From: Candidatus Melainabacteria bacterium
GTDB taxonomy: Bacteria > Cyanobacteriota > Vampirovibrionia > Obscuribacterales > Obscuribacteraceae
Direction of reading: 5' to 3'
Assembly (NCBI GenBank): GCA_016212515.1
Contig: JACRFZ010000060.1
Location: 1 to 33,594 of the forward strand
DNA length: 33,594 nucleotides
This document shows, piece by piece, positions 8,784 to 16,304 of the stretch (its first letter is position 1; every line of letters starts with the position of its first letter). A program made the position numbers and the translations under genes. The notes below the pieces were generated by a model that ran no database searches, was not told where the DNA came from, and saw only the letters and a list, made by a program, of their open reading frames with translations.

Positions 8784-9422
8784 ATGACCAAAATGAAACC
8801 AGAACAAGACTTCAGTCCGGAACGTGTAAAACCCGCCGACCATCAAGAATCGTACATCTTCCCCTTCGCATCCGACGACTATATAAACGCCAGACAACTG
8901 CAAGCAAAGTTGGAACACCAGCCCCCACAAACAGAAGGGGTGAAAGAAATGCTGCAGGGCTTTACGCTCGCCGAAAACACAGTCAAGCACACTCGGCCCG
9001 AGGCTGCTAAAGCCAGCGAACAACCGCGAGCGAATCAGCCAGAGGTAAGTCATGAGGACAAGGAATGCAAAATTGCCTATGCCACACGCTACAAACCCAC
9101 CGGCAATCAGACCGCAGACCAATCCACCTACACCAGCAAGAATGGTCTGGTTGCGGCCGCCGTCGACCTGAAAGAACCCATAGGTGATGCCCGACTCGGC
9201 ACCATCCTGACCATAACCAACCTGTCGGAAGGGTCAGACCACAAAACCATAGATGTACGAGTGCGAGACAAAGGCGGCTTCGGTCAATTACCAACACCGG
9301 AATTCGACCAGGGCATAAAACGAGGAGTAGACTTGACCATGAAGGCTGCTCAACTACTGGGCTCAGGCGACATGACCAAGGTCGAGGTCTGCTGGCCGGT
9401 CAAACCAAAGCCCAAGTGGTGA
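8784..9422 (+). CDS. RlpA-like double-psi beta-barrel (DPBB) protein without a signal peptide
   Basis: The 212-residue protein has a polar, probably disordered N-terminal half (1-95). The C-terminal half follows the RlpA/DPBB pattern in order: KIAYATRYKPTG, a ...AAAVD strand, LGTILTITNL, KTIDVRVRDKGGF with the RD-x-G block, and DLTMKAAQLLG followed by KVEVCW. RlpA proteins are normally lipoproteins that cleave denuded peptidoglycan. The usual D of the RlpA active site aligns near RVRDKG. No signal peptide or lipobox is present, and an in-frame TAG at 8775 rules out an upstream extension. The ATG is preceded by GAGGGCA. It may use a non-classical export route or be a cytosolic DPBB protein. 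A strong terminator follows. Confidence 0.7.
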   Translation: MTKMKPEQDFSPERVKPADHQESYIFPFASDDYINARQLQAKLEHQPPQTEGVKEMLQGFTLAENTVKHTRPEAAKASEQPRANQPEVSHEDKECKIAYATRYKPTGNQTADQSTYTSKNGLVAAAVDLKEPIGDARLGTILTITNLSEGSDHKTIDVRVRDKGGFGQLPTPEFDQGIKRGVDLTMKAAQLLGSGDMTKVEVCWPVKPKPKW

Positions 9423-9425
9423 TAG

Positions 9426-9462
9426 AACAAAGAAGACTGACCGACGGTCGGTCTTCTTTGTT
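9426..9462. terminator. Bidirectional terminator between the DPBB and protease genes
   Basis: A near-perfect stem (ACAAAGAAGACTGACC against GGTCGGTCTTCTTTGT, one T-G wobble) closes a GAC loop. TTTC follows on the plus strand and TTCT on the minus strand. It sits between the convergent stops at 9422 and 9489. Confidence 0.85.
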
Positions 9463-9488
9463 TCAGGCGACACTGCTTTAAGCGCTCT

Positions 9489-10304
9489 CTAATTGGCCGC
9501 AGCTTTCTTATCTACATTCTTCAAAAAGCACTCGATTTCCTGGCTGGAAACTGCAGCAGCACTCTGCCAGCGCGGCCTGTGCGATTTATCAAAATGAACT
9601 CTATTGCCGCCCGTATCGGGTAACCTTTGACTGACAAGACCAAGAACCTTGCCTGACTCAGATATGACAGGACTGCCTGAGGTACCGGGCAGATCAGGTG
9701 TAGAGAGAACCACAAGAGAAGTGTCATCAGTCATGGTCACCATGGGAAACTGCCTCCTTATGGCACTGCCGCCCAGGGCACCGTACTTACTGACGGCACT
9801 TACCTGAAAGACGGCCAGCGCCCGACTGCTGTCTTCTGTCAGAACCGCAAGGGCCCGCTCCCCGGCTCTTGCCGGTGAGAAGTCACCGACTTTGATTCCT
9901 TCAAGGGGCCCGCCGGCGCTCTCGGAAAGCGACACCTTCAAAAGAGCCAGATCCTTTTCTCGATCAAGAGCAACCAATTGGGCCTCGTCCATGCCCTGGC
10001 TGCCCATTTCTCCCGCAGCGTTATAAGTACCGACCAGAATGGCAGTCTTGCTATCGACAATGTGAGCAGAAGTGAGCACCAGAGTTTCATTATCATCAAT
10101 TGCCAGATTCGGCAGCATCGACTTATTCAGCACCAGTCCGCCGCCGGCATCCATCTGGGCACTGACTGCCACGACATTAGCCTTGCCCTTATTCCAGGCT
10201 ATAGAAAGTTCATCACTCCAGACACTGCCGCCACTCTGACAGAGTTCAGACTTCAGGTCATTTTCCTGGAAATAGCTGCCCAGTTTGCGAGGACATGTAG
10301 ACAT
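9489..10304 (-). CDS. Trypsin-like serine protease (S1C/HtrA-type core, no PDZ)
   Basis: The 271-residue protein has a chymotrypsin-fold protease core. The triad can be placed: H81 in LTSAHIVD, D118 in REKDLALLKV and S209 in LPGTSGSPVI, the GNSGGP equivalent with T and S substitutions. The C-terminus after about residue 255 is a short helix, and no PDZ domain follows. No signal peptide or membrane segment is visible at the N-terminus, so it is either cytosolic or exported by another route; HtrA proteins are normally periplasmic. The ATG at 10304 is preceded by GGTGG, as for the gene at 5844. It is divergent from the MNIO gene with 192 nt between them. The substrate is unknown. Confidence 0.85.
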   Translation of the reverse strand: MSTCPRKLGSYFQENDLKSELCQSGGSVWSDELSIAWNKGKANVVAVSAQMDAGGGLVLNKSMLPNLAIDDNETLVLTSAHIVDSKTAILVGTYNAAGEMGSQGMDEAQLVALDREKDLALLKVSLSESAGGPLEGIKVGDFSPARAGERALAVLTEDSSRALAVFQVSAVSKYGALGGSAIRRQFPMVTMTDDTSLVVLSTPDLPGTSGSPVISESGKVLGLVSQRLPDTGGNRVHFDKSHRPRWQSAAAVSSQEIECFLKNVDKKAAAN

Positions 10305-10326
10305 TCGCCACCAACCATAACTGTGC

Positions 10327-10337
10327 CACCACCGGCA
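10327..10337 (-). repeat. Recurring intergenic element TGCCGGTGGTG, copy 2
   Basis: On the minus strand the 11-mer lies 23 nt upstream of the protease ATG. Its flanks form GTGCC/GGCAC arms around ACCACC. Confidence 0.35.
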
Positions 10338-10462
10338 CTATTACCTCAGACGGCAGGATGCGAACTCCTGCCTTTAAACCATACTGATTCAGCGTGACAA
10401 AAAACGGACTTTTCCGCCCATATTAATCTTGCGCAAAGCCAGTGAATAAGCGGTTTCAGGCC

Positions 10463-10490
10463 TTGCCAACCAGAGCTACGTGCTTATACT
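10463..10490 (+). promoter_or_regulatory. Sigma70-type promoter for the MNIO gene, probably leaderless
   Basis: The -35 is TTGCCA (10463-10468), followed by a 16-nt spacer and the -10 TATACT (10485-10490). The ATG at 10497 starts only 6 nt after the -10, which places transcription start on or beside the start codon. No Shine-Dalgarno sequence precedes the ATG, in agreement with a leaderless message. Confidence 0.6.
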
Positions 10491-10496
10491 TGTTGT

Positions 10497-11381
10497 ATGC
10501 AAAACGACTTTCTTACCGCCAAGAAGCAACTACCCATTCTGGGTGTAGGTCTCGGTCTGAGAACCGAGCTTGCTGACAGCATTTTTGCAGAAACAACAGT
10601 AATCGACTTCCTCGAAATCATTCCAGAGCAATATATGGGTAAAGGCGGCGAAAGCAAAGAACGCCTGGAAAAAGCCTGCTCACTCTACAAAGCCGTCAGT
10701 CACGGCGTCAATCTCTCTTTAGGGAGCACCGACGAACTCGACCGGTCTTACTTGCAAACGCTCAAACAGTTTGTCTATGACATTCGCGCGCCCTGGTTTA
10801 GCGACCATGTATGTTTCGCCAGTCTCGGTCAAGTCTACCTGCACGAATTGCTTCCGGTTCCGTTCAACCGCACCACCATCGAGCACATGACCAATCGCAT
10901 CAAAGAAGTGCAAGCCTACATAGAATTACCGTTTATCATTGAAAATACTACCTACTACATGAATGTACCGGGCAGTGCCATGAGCGAAGCACAATTTCTA
11001 AGCGAATTACTTGAGCAAGCCGACTGTGGTCTATTGCTGGATATCAACAATGTCTATGTCAATTGCCTCAATCATGGCTTAGATCCCTATGGCTTTCTCG
11101 ACCAGCTACCACTGGAGCGCACCGTACAGATTCATATGGCCGGTCACAAGCAAAACGGCGATATTGTTCTCGATACACACGGCAGTTCCATAGCAGATCC
11201 GGTTTACGACTTGCTCAAATACGCCCTCAGCAGACCCGGCGTAAGAGTGCACGGTATCTCCATTGAACGAGACCAGAACCAACCGGCCTTCACCGAACTA
11301 ATTGAGGAACTGGCCACCATCAAAGCCATCTACAAAAATGAAACTTCAGCCGCTCTGTCGGTCAAAAAGGCAGGGGCTTAA
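10497..11381 (+). CDS. MNIO-family (DUF692/BufB-like) multinuclear iron-dependent oxidase
   Basis: The 294-residue TIM-barrel protein matches the DUF692 family along its whole length. The metal-site blocks are intact: LEIIPEQY, SHGVNLSLGS, WFSDHVCF, IENTTYYM, LLLDINNVYVN followed by NHG, IHMAGHK, DTHGSS and a C-terminal IERD. MNIO enzymes (for example MbnB, TglH and the BufB group) oxidatively modify peptide residues, often cysteines, in ribosomally made precursors. They usually need a partner that presents the precursor. The next gene abuts (TAA then ATG) and encodes such a partner. No DUF2282/BufA-type precursor is visible in or beside the operon. The enzyme call is strong; the substrate and product are unknown. 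Confidence 0.92.
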   Translation: MQNDFLTAKKQLPILGVGLGLRTELADSIFAETTVIDFLEIIPEQYMGKGGESKERLEKACSLYKAVSHGVNLSLGSTDELDRSYLQTLKQFVYDIRAPWFSDHVCFASLGQVYLHELLPVPFNRTTIEHMTNRIKEVQAYIELPFIIENTTYYMNVPGSAMSEAQFLSELLEQADCGLLLDINNVYVNCLNHGLDPYGFLDQLPLERTVQIHMAGHKQNGDIVLDTHGSSIADPVYDLLKYALSRPGVRVHGISIERDQNQPAFTELIEELATIKAIYKNETSAALSVKKAGA

Positions 11382-12206
11382 ATGGACCACTCAAAGCTGA
11401 AAGAAACCGAAGAGACTCTGCTTCGTCTCTTCACTGATAGAGAGTACCTGAACCATGTAAGTTCCGAGGGGCACCTGCCCAATTTTCCGACCTACAGCTT
11501 CGACCGGCGCGGTGCCTCAATTTATGCCGCTGTCTTGCAGACAAACCGGCTGGAAACCATGAAAGCCATTTATCCCCGGACAGCAAAGGTTCTCGCTGAC
11601 CACTTCGAGAGAATCATCAAAGACTACGGTTTGGCCCTGAACAAGCTCGTAAAATCAGAGACGGACGCCTCCAAGAACTTTCTTTTGAACAAATCAGGCA
11701 TCTACTTCCCGAAATACTTTCAGCTAACGGAGCAACAACTCTCAAGCAAGTATCCCTACCTTGAGACCCTCATTCTGTTTGAAGCAGCCACGGCCGAGTT
11801 GGCTGACATGGCGGAGCCAGAAAGATCGCAGACGGATAGAATAGTTTCCCAGAAAGGCATGCAGGGAGGGCTCAGGATAAATCCCTGTCACAAGATATTT
11901 CGCTTTCAATACGATATCGCGGAGCTTATTAAAGCTGTAGACGCAAGCGAAAATCCAGGCAACTTACACTTTCCGGCCAAGGAAGTAGTAATGCTGATGC
12001 TTCGCAATCCCAGTACCTATAAGATCAGGCTGCTCGAAATCAACAATCTCACAGCCCTTTTGATTGAATACGCAGCCGGCGGCAATAGATCAATTGAAGA
12101 TCTGACTGCCATTGCCCAAGACCACTGCCTGCTGCCGGCGGAGTCCTTGAATAAACACATCAAGGTCCTGGTGGAAGATCTAAAGAACGAATTCGTCTTT
12201 GTCTAG
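11382..12206 (+). CDS. HvfC/BufC-like (DUF2063) partner of the MNIO enzyme
   Basis: The 274-residue protein begins immediately after the MNIO stop codon, with AGGGG about 8 nt upstream. Residues about 45-150 match the DUF2063 pattern: IYAAVLQTNRLETMKAIYPRTAKVLADHFERIIKDY, a YFPKYFQL block, and then PYLETLILFEAATAEL. The C-terminal 110 residues read as a winged-helix-like domain (LLEINNLTALLIEYAAGGNRSIEDL). In known systems this partner binds the precursor leader and delivers it to the MNIO enzyme. The two genes form a tight operon with a leaderless-type promoter. No gene downstream belongs to the same transcript; the next gene is convergent. Confidence 0.82.
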   Translation: MDHSKLKETEETLLRLFTDREYLNHVSSEGHLPNFPTYSFDRRGASIYAAVLQTNRLETMKAIYPRTAKVLADHFERIIKDYGLALNKLVKSETDASKNFLLNKSGIYFPKYFQLTEQQLSSKYPYLETLILFEAATAELADMAEPERSQTDRIVSQKGMQGGLRINPCHKIFRFQYDIAELIKAVDASENPGNLHFPAKEVVMLMLRNPSTYKIRLLEINNLTALLIEYAAGGNRSIEDLTAIAQDHCLLPAESLNKHIKVLVEDLKNEFVFV

Positions 12207-12234
12207 TAAAGGTTGATGCAGCTCCTGAAAAAGC

Positions 12235-12257
12235 GAAAGACGGAAACTCCGTCTTTC
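12235..12257 (-). terminator. Terminator of the gene ending at 12272
   Basis: GAAAGACGGA and TCCGTCTTTC form a perfect 10-bp stem with an AAC loop on the plus strand. On the minus strand it is followed by GCTTTTTC, a good U-tract. On the plus strand there is no T-run, so it mainly serves the minus-strand gene. Confidence 0.75.
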
Positions 12258-12271
12258 AAGAAAAATAGCGA

Positions 12272-13075
12272 TTAGTCTTCGTCATCCGTGTCTTCGGCTT
12301 CTTCCTGTTTGAGCCTTTGCTGTTCCCGCTTGACCGCATCAATGGTCTCTGCGCAATAGTCAGTGGCAGTCTTGACGGCATCGGATCGTTTCATCACATC
12401 AACGACAGATCCGGCATTGGCAGTCTCCAGTGCCAGAAGTTCTGAAATTGCGCAAGACTGCTTGACGGTCTGAGCCAGTCGGCAATTCTCATTTTGCTCA
12501 TCGTAGATATTCATTCCCCCTGAAACCATATTGAGGAAATGTCCGTCCACGGAAACCGAGGTTTCGCTGCACTCGGTGCTGGGAGGCGCATACAAGCTGC
12601 GACCATTGAGACCGCTGGCCATTTGCCCATAATTTAGTTTGATATCGGGCAGTACCACCAGCGGATCTAGATTTATGTAGCGTGATCTTTCAGGTCCATG
12701 GAGTTTCTCCCGAGCGGCCTGGTCGGCATCAAGCTCCTTTAGCTGTTGCTCCAATTCGTAGCCAGAGAGCCGCTCAATTCTGGGTGATCCCAGGGGCAGT
12801 ATGTAACCGTCATCGGTCAGATAAGCGTTGCTTGCTTCGTGATAGGTCGTTTTGACACCGGTAAATTCCGACTTGGCAGTTTTACTAAAGACATCCTCGG
12901 AAAAATCTATAGTTTGAGCTTCCGACCTACTGGTTTCTTGGCTTACAGTTTTAGTGTCAAGTTGGCTTCTGCGCGCGGACTGTTCCATGGAAATTACATC
13001 CATGACCTGATTGAAGGACAGCTCTTGCTGGGCGTCAGTCCTTTCACTCGCCCTTTCAAAATTTCGCTCACCCAT
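12272..13075 (-). CDS. Hypothetical cysteine-bearing protein P1, paralogue of P2
   Basis: The 267-residue protein has no signal peptide or membrane segment. Residues 1-140 are polar and acidic. The region about 175-225 shares a block with P2 (13193-14212): (T/N)EC....(V/A)DGHFL...GG(M/I)...D..N..C..A..VK..C, with a further shared Cys near the C-terminus (DYCAET here). Four conserved cysteines in such hydrophilic proteins suggest a disulphide, a metal site or a modification target. The tail is very acidic (EAEDTDDED). I chose the ATG at 13075 because GAGG lies 10 nt upstream; a TTG at 13084 is too close to that GAGG. No known family was recognised. It lies directly convergent with the MNIO operon. 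Confidence 0.8.
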   Translation of the reverse strand: MGERNFERASERTDAQQELSFNQVMDVISMEQSARRSQLDTKTVSQETSRSEAQTIDFSEDVFSKTAKSEFTGVKTTYHEASNAYLTDDGYILPLGSPRIERLSGYELEQQLKELDADQAAREKLHGPERSRYINLDPLVVLPDIKLNYGQMASGLNGRSLYAPPSTECSETSVSVDGHFLNMVSGGMNIYDEQNENCRLAQTVKQSCAISELLALETANAGSVVDVMKRSDAVKTATDYCAETIDAVKREQQRLKQEEAEDTDDED

Positions 13076-13135
13076 GATAGTCAAACCTCAATAACAGAAA
13101 TGCCCCTCAACCTCAAACAAAAATAGTCTCCCCTA

Positions 13136-13174
13136 CCGGCGAATCGACGGGCGCAAACCCGATCGACTCGCCGG
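13136..13174 (-). terminator. Long hairpin between P2 and P1, possible attenuator or terminator
   Basis: The arms CCGGCGAATCGACGGG and CCCGATCGACTCGCCGG pair along about 16 positions, with one mismatch and one bulge, around a CGCAAA loop. On the minus strand a T-rich stretch (ATTTTTG) follows only after about 11 nt. It could reduce read-through from P2 into P1 or protect the mRNA 3' end. Confidence 0.5.
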
Positions 13175-13192
13175 CCCTCTCTCTCCGAAGTC

Positions 13193-14212
13193 CTATTTCT
13201 GCATGGTGTGCCTGAAGGCGGCATTCAACTTACTGTCCTGCTTCAGTTCCATTTGCCGGAGTTCCTCCTTCGTAACCAGATTGCCCTGGTTTTCTACTTG
13301 ACGAGTTTCTCGCCGCTCCACTGAGGGCGGAGGGGCCTCTTTGGTTTCAGCCCCGGCACATTCGGCGCTCTTCTTCACTACGTTGTCGGAAATCTTAGAG
13401 GCATTGCCGATACCATGCTTGATCAACTCTTCTTGCTGAGCGGGGCTTGCCACTTTCAACCAGCTTTGCTCAGCGGCGGAATTATATTGGTTGGCCTTAC
13501 CCATGGTCTCGGTCGCGTCACAGTTCACCTTTACGGCCTTGGCCTCGATACAGGCATTGTCCGAATCGGAGAAGCCTATACCGCCGCCTGTGCCGAGGAA
13601 GTGCCCATCAGCTCGGAAAGCGAAAGTCTGGCATTCATTACCAGGCAAGGCCTCACCTCGGGCATTGGAATAGGATTTATAAGTATTGCCGCCGACACTT
13701 ATATTGTTGGCGCTGTTACCGGCATTTTGAACGGCACTACCTGCTTGAATCTGATTGGCAAGACTGGAAGTATTACCGACCACGGTGGATTGTTTCCCTT
13801 CCAGAGAACTATTGACGGTGCCGTTCACAGTACCAGTGTTGGCTATATGATTCTCATTGCTGGCGGCAGCGGCGGCCTGCGCTTTGGCAATGGCCTCGGC
13901 GCTCTGCTGCTGTCCTTGCTCCTGCCCCTGCTTCTGCAACTGTTCCTGCGACATCTGCGGCTTGAAATCAATATGATTCGTATTCTCATTCGTATTTGAC
14001 GCCGGCACACTGTCCACCGGAGGAACATCGGTTGTGCTACAGGTGCTGCAACCGGAGCGGTGATCATTGGTAGCAAGTACAATCGGCTTTTCTTCTTGTT
14101 TGAAGGCGACCTTAAAGGGAGGCATGCTGTCAGCCAGTAAAGCCTGACTGGCAAGGTCACTCATACTGGGCTCTGCGCTTTTGCCAAGCTCAACGTTCTC
14201 AAAATGGCTCAT
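13193..14212 (-). CDS. Hypothetical low-complexity cysteine-bearing protein P2, paralogue of P1
   Basis: The 339-residue protein has an excellent ribosome site (AAGGAG, 9 nt before the ATG). There is no signal peptide. Residues about 55-62 contain a CSTC motif. Residues 90-130 are Q/A-rich and probably coiled coil (QEQGQQQ, AEAIAKAQAAAAA). Residues 130-180 are Asn/Ser/Thr-rich like a beta-helical or flexible linker. Around 195-240 comes the block shared with P1: NEC, DGHFL, GGGI, D..N.AC, AKAVK and NC, with a later AEC. The C-terminus is charged. I do not recognise the family. The shared block suggests that P1 and P2 arose by duplication and use their cysteines alike. Confidence 0.8.
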   Translation of the reverse strand: MSHFENVELGKSAEPSMSDLASQALLADSMPPFKVAFKQEEKPIVLATNDHRSGCSTCSTTDVPPVDSVPASNTNENTNHIDFKPQMSQEQLQKQGQEQGQQQSAEAIAKAQAAAAASNENHIANTGTVNGTVNSSLEGKQSTVVGNTSSLANQIQAGSAVQNAGNSANNISVGGNTYKSYSNARGEALPGNECQTFAFRADGHFLGTGGGIGFSDSDNACIEAKAVKVNCDATETMGKANQYNSAAEQSWLKVASPAQQEELIKHGIGNASKISDNVVKKSAECAGAETKEAPPPSVERRETRQVENQGNLVTKEELRQMELKQDSKLNAAFRHTMQK

Positions 14213-14338
14213 GACTGCAATCTCCTTATCTAGATAAATAATTTGGGTAACAAGATTCTCGGGATTCGTGCCGGTCTCGCCGGTCTTTCCGATGGATTAA
14301 CAGTAATTCATCACAATGACTAAAAATGGGCAATTTGC

Positions 14339-14349
14339 CACCACCGGTG
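14339..14349 (-). repeat. Near copy of the TGCCGGTGGTG element
   Basis: Read on the minus strand it is CACCGGTGGTG, matching 9 of 11 positions. It lies 127 nt upstream of the P2 start and overlaps a perfect palindrome. Confidence 0.3.
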
Positions 14350-14442
14350 GAGAATTTCTTCGTAGATCTACGCAGCCCATGCGGGTTTGCAAGAAGAGGA
14401 AGGAGCGGATCTCAAATCTATTCTGTTATAGATTTAGATCTA
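14341..14442. promoter_or_regulatory. Palindrome cluster upstream of HK-B and P2
   Basis: Three dyads lie in the 334-nt divergent gap between P2 and HK-B: CCACCGGTGG (14341-14350, perfect), CGTAGATCTACG (14361-14372, perfect) and a second TAGATCTA core (14435-14442). The two TAGATCTA cores are 72 bp apart. They are plausible operators for a dimeric repressor; no regulator is identified. No gene was seen in the gap. Confidence 0.4.
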
Positions 14443-14505
14443 GTTAGAAACTCTTATAGACCGATGCGTGACGAAAAGTGGTCAACCAAAGAGCGGCGGC
14501 GATAG

Positions 14506-14514
14506 TGCTAAAAT
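14506..14514 (+). promoter_or_regulatory. Extended -10 promoter for HK-B
   Basis: TGCTAAAAT is identical to the element before HK-A and lies 32 nt before the TTG start at 14547. Transcription would begin near 14521. That would exclude the longer frame from 14478 and supports the TTG start. Confidence 0.45.
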
Positions 14515-14546
14515 GCACAGGTCCTGCTGGCCGTGAGCTTAAACAA

Positions 14547-16304
14547 TTGAACCGCATTAAAGTTGGAATTGTCGCCAGAGGTCTCATTATAGTTGCGATT
14601 CCGCTTGCCTTTTCCTGCTACTTCGTGGCCACCCTATTGGTACTGCAAAACCAGGCGGAAAACGCCGCCATGAAGGCAGAACATGACCGGGAAATTTCAA
14701 CCCTGATAAGCGAACTGCTTTACGACCTATATATGGGAATCGGCTCGGTAAAACTCAAGGCTGACAATTTTTCAACCAACAACAATCGCAAAGTTCAAAT
14801 ACTGGCGGCCAAAGAAAAAGTAGGGAAACTGATCACCCTTCTGAAGAATGAAGATCCTTCAGCGACAAGTATCCTTCTTGCACTGCAAGCTGACATTGAT
14901 AAAGGCAACCAGCTTATTAGTCGCGCCGAAAAAGCCTTTTCATCAGGAGAAAAAGTAGAACTGCTGCGACTCAGGATGGAAGCGCAAGCACTGGCAGACC
15001 GGCTCATTTCACCTGAACTGATTGCCCTTGGTGAGCGAAGAGAGGCAGTATCCGCCGGCGATCCCTCCATCGAGCAAGAGCTAAGAGAGCAAATGCGAAC
15101 CCAGCTCTGGGCGTCTCTCTTAATTAGTATAGCCGCCACCCTGACGCTTTCGTTGATTACCACCCGAGCCATCACCAGGCGACTGGCCGACCTCACGGCC
15201 AACAGCAGGCGAATAGCCAGCGGTGAAGCACTGGGGGAGGCAATTCCGGGTAGCGATGAAATTGCCGAACTGGATCATGTCTTCCGTAAAATGGCCGGAG
15301 AAATAGAAAGCCTAATACAAAGAGAACGCATTATTCTTGAAAGCGCCGGAGATTTGATCCTTGTTACCGACAATAAACTGAATATCCTGAAAGTCAGTCC
15401 CTCAGTGGAAAACATCCTGGCGTTCAAGCCAAACGACCTTCTGTCTAAAAGTTGCCTGGACTTGCTGGCAAAAGCAGGCAATCACGGTGCCCTGGAGAAA
15501 CTTAGCAAGGCCTCGGCCGGCCAGGACACGGATAACTTTGAAGCCCGGCTGACAAAGTCCACCGGAGAAGTTATTGATTTTCTGGTCTCCCTGAGCAGTG
15601 TGCCGGAAGAAGCACTTTTGATTTTGATCTTCCATGATGTCAGTCGTCTGAAAGAAGTAGAACGCTTCAAACAGCAGGTAGTGAGCATGGTCAGCCATGA
15701 CTTACGTTCACCATTAACGGCGGTCGGTCATACCCTTGAGATGTTCGAGTCAGGCATGTTCGGAAACTTGAACCAGGAAGGTCAAGCACTTCTCAGACAG
15801 GCTGAGCATTCCACCAGACAGATGTCGCTACTCATAGTTGATCTGCTGAATCTCGACAAAATCGAAAGCGGCAAGCTGAAGTTATCGATTCAGTCTGTTT
15901 CCTGCCGGACTCTGCTGGAAACAGCGCAAACCGTGAGCCCGGACTCAAAAATTGAAATTGCCGAGTGCAAAGGCCAGGTGCTATGTGATCCGGAGCGTAC
16001 CAACCAGGTATTCGCCGGTCTAATAAATTTCGCCCTGAAAGTGTGCACTTCCCCGCTGGCTATAGTGCTCACCAGTCAGGTGCAGTCGCCCCTGGTTGAG
16101 TTTTCTATTGCCTTCAATACTTCCGCACTAACCGAGGAACAGCAAGCTTCGCTCTTCGAAAAGTTTGTCCAGCCGGGGAAAGAGCATGACACAGCCGGAT
16201 TGGCACTGACAATAAGCAAGGCGCTGCTCGAACTGCAAGGCGGCGCCATCGAGTATAGAGACAAATTGGGCTTTGTCTTTACGCTGCCGGAAGCAAAAAG
16301 CTGA
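14547..16304 (+). CDS. Membrane sensor kinase HK-B with the histidine but a degenerate ATP-binding domain
   Basis: The 585-residue paralogue of HK-A has the same order: TM1, an extracytoplasmic sensor of about 155 residues, TM2, HAMP, PAS-like, HisKA and a HATPase-like domain. The H-box is canonical (VSMVSHDLRSPLT, H384). The catalytic domain has lost its ATP motifs. The N-box NLIGNALK is GLINFALK, the G1 box DNGPGIP is FNTSALT, and G2 GTGLGL is TAGLALT; the acidic G1 residue and both N-box asparagines are gone. It should not bind ATP normally and can only be phosphorylated in trans. I chose the TTG at 14547 because MLNRIKVGIVARGLI aligns with the HK-A start and lies just after a matching -10. 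A longer frame starts at 14478. Confidence 0.88.
   Translation: MNRIKVGIVARGLIIVAIPLAFSCYFVATLLVLQNQAENAAMKAEHDREISTLISELLYDLYMGIGSVKLKADNFSTNNNRKVQILAAKEKVGKLITLLKNEDPSATSILLALQADIDKGNQLISRAEKAFSSGEKVELLRLRMEAQALADRLISPELIALGERREAVSAGDPSIEQELREQMRTQLWASLLISIAATLTLSLITTRAITRRLADLTANSRRIASGEALGEAIPGSDEIAELDHVFRKMAGEIESLIQRERIILESAGDLILVTDNKLNILKVSPSVENILAFKPNDLLSKSCLDLLAKAGNHGALEKLSKASAGQDTDNFEARLTKSTGEVIDFLVSLSSVPEEALLILIFHDVSRLKEVERFKQQVVSMVSHDLRSPLTAVGHTLEMFESGMFGNLNQEGQALLRQAEHSTRQMSLLIVDLLNLDKIESGKLKLSIQSVSCRTLLETAQTVSPDSKIEIAECKGQVLCDPERTNQVFAGLINFALKVCTSPLAIVLTSQVQSPLVEFSIAFNTSALTEEQQASLFEKFVQPGKEHDTAGLALTISKALLELQGGAIEYRDKLGFVFTLPEAKS

Noticed and set aside
8651..9010. 119-codon plus-strand frame overlapping the DPBB gene start
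   Set aside because: It is in a different frame from the DPBB motifs, and its product has no recognisable features.
13415..13999. 194-codon plus-strand frame antisense to P2
   Set aside because: P2 has a strong ribosome site and a paralogue (P1) supporting its frame; the antisense frame is Gly/Leu-rich without motifs.
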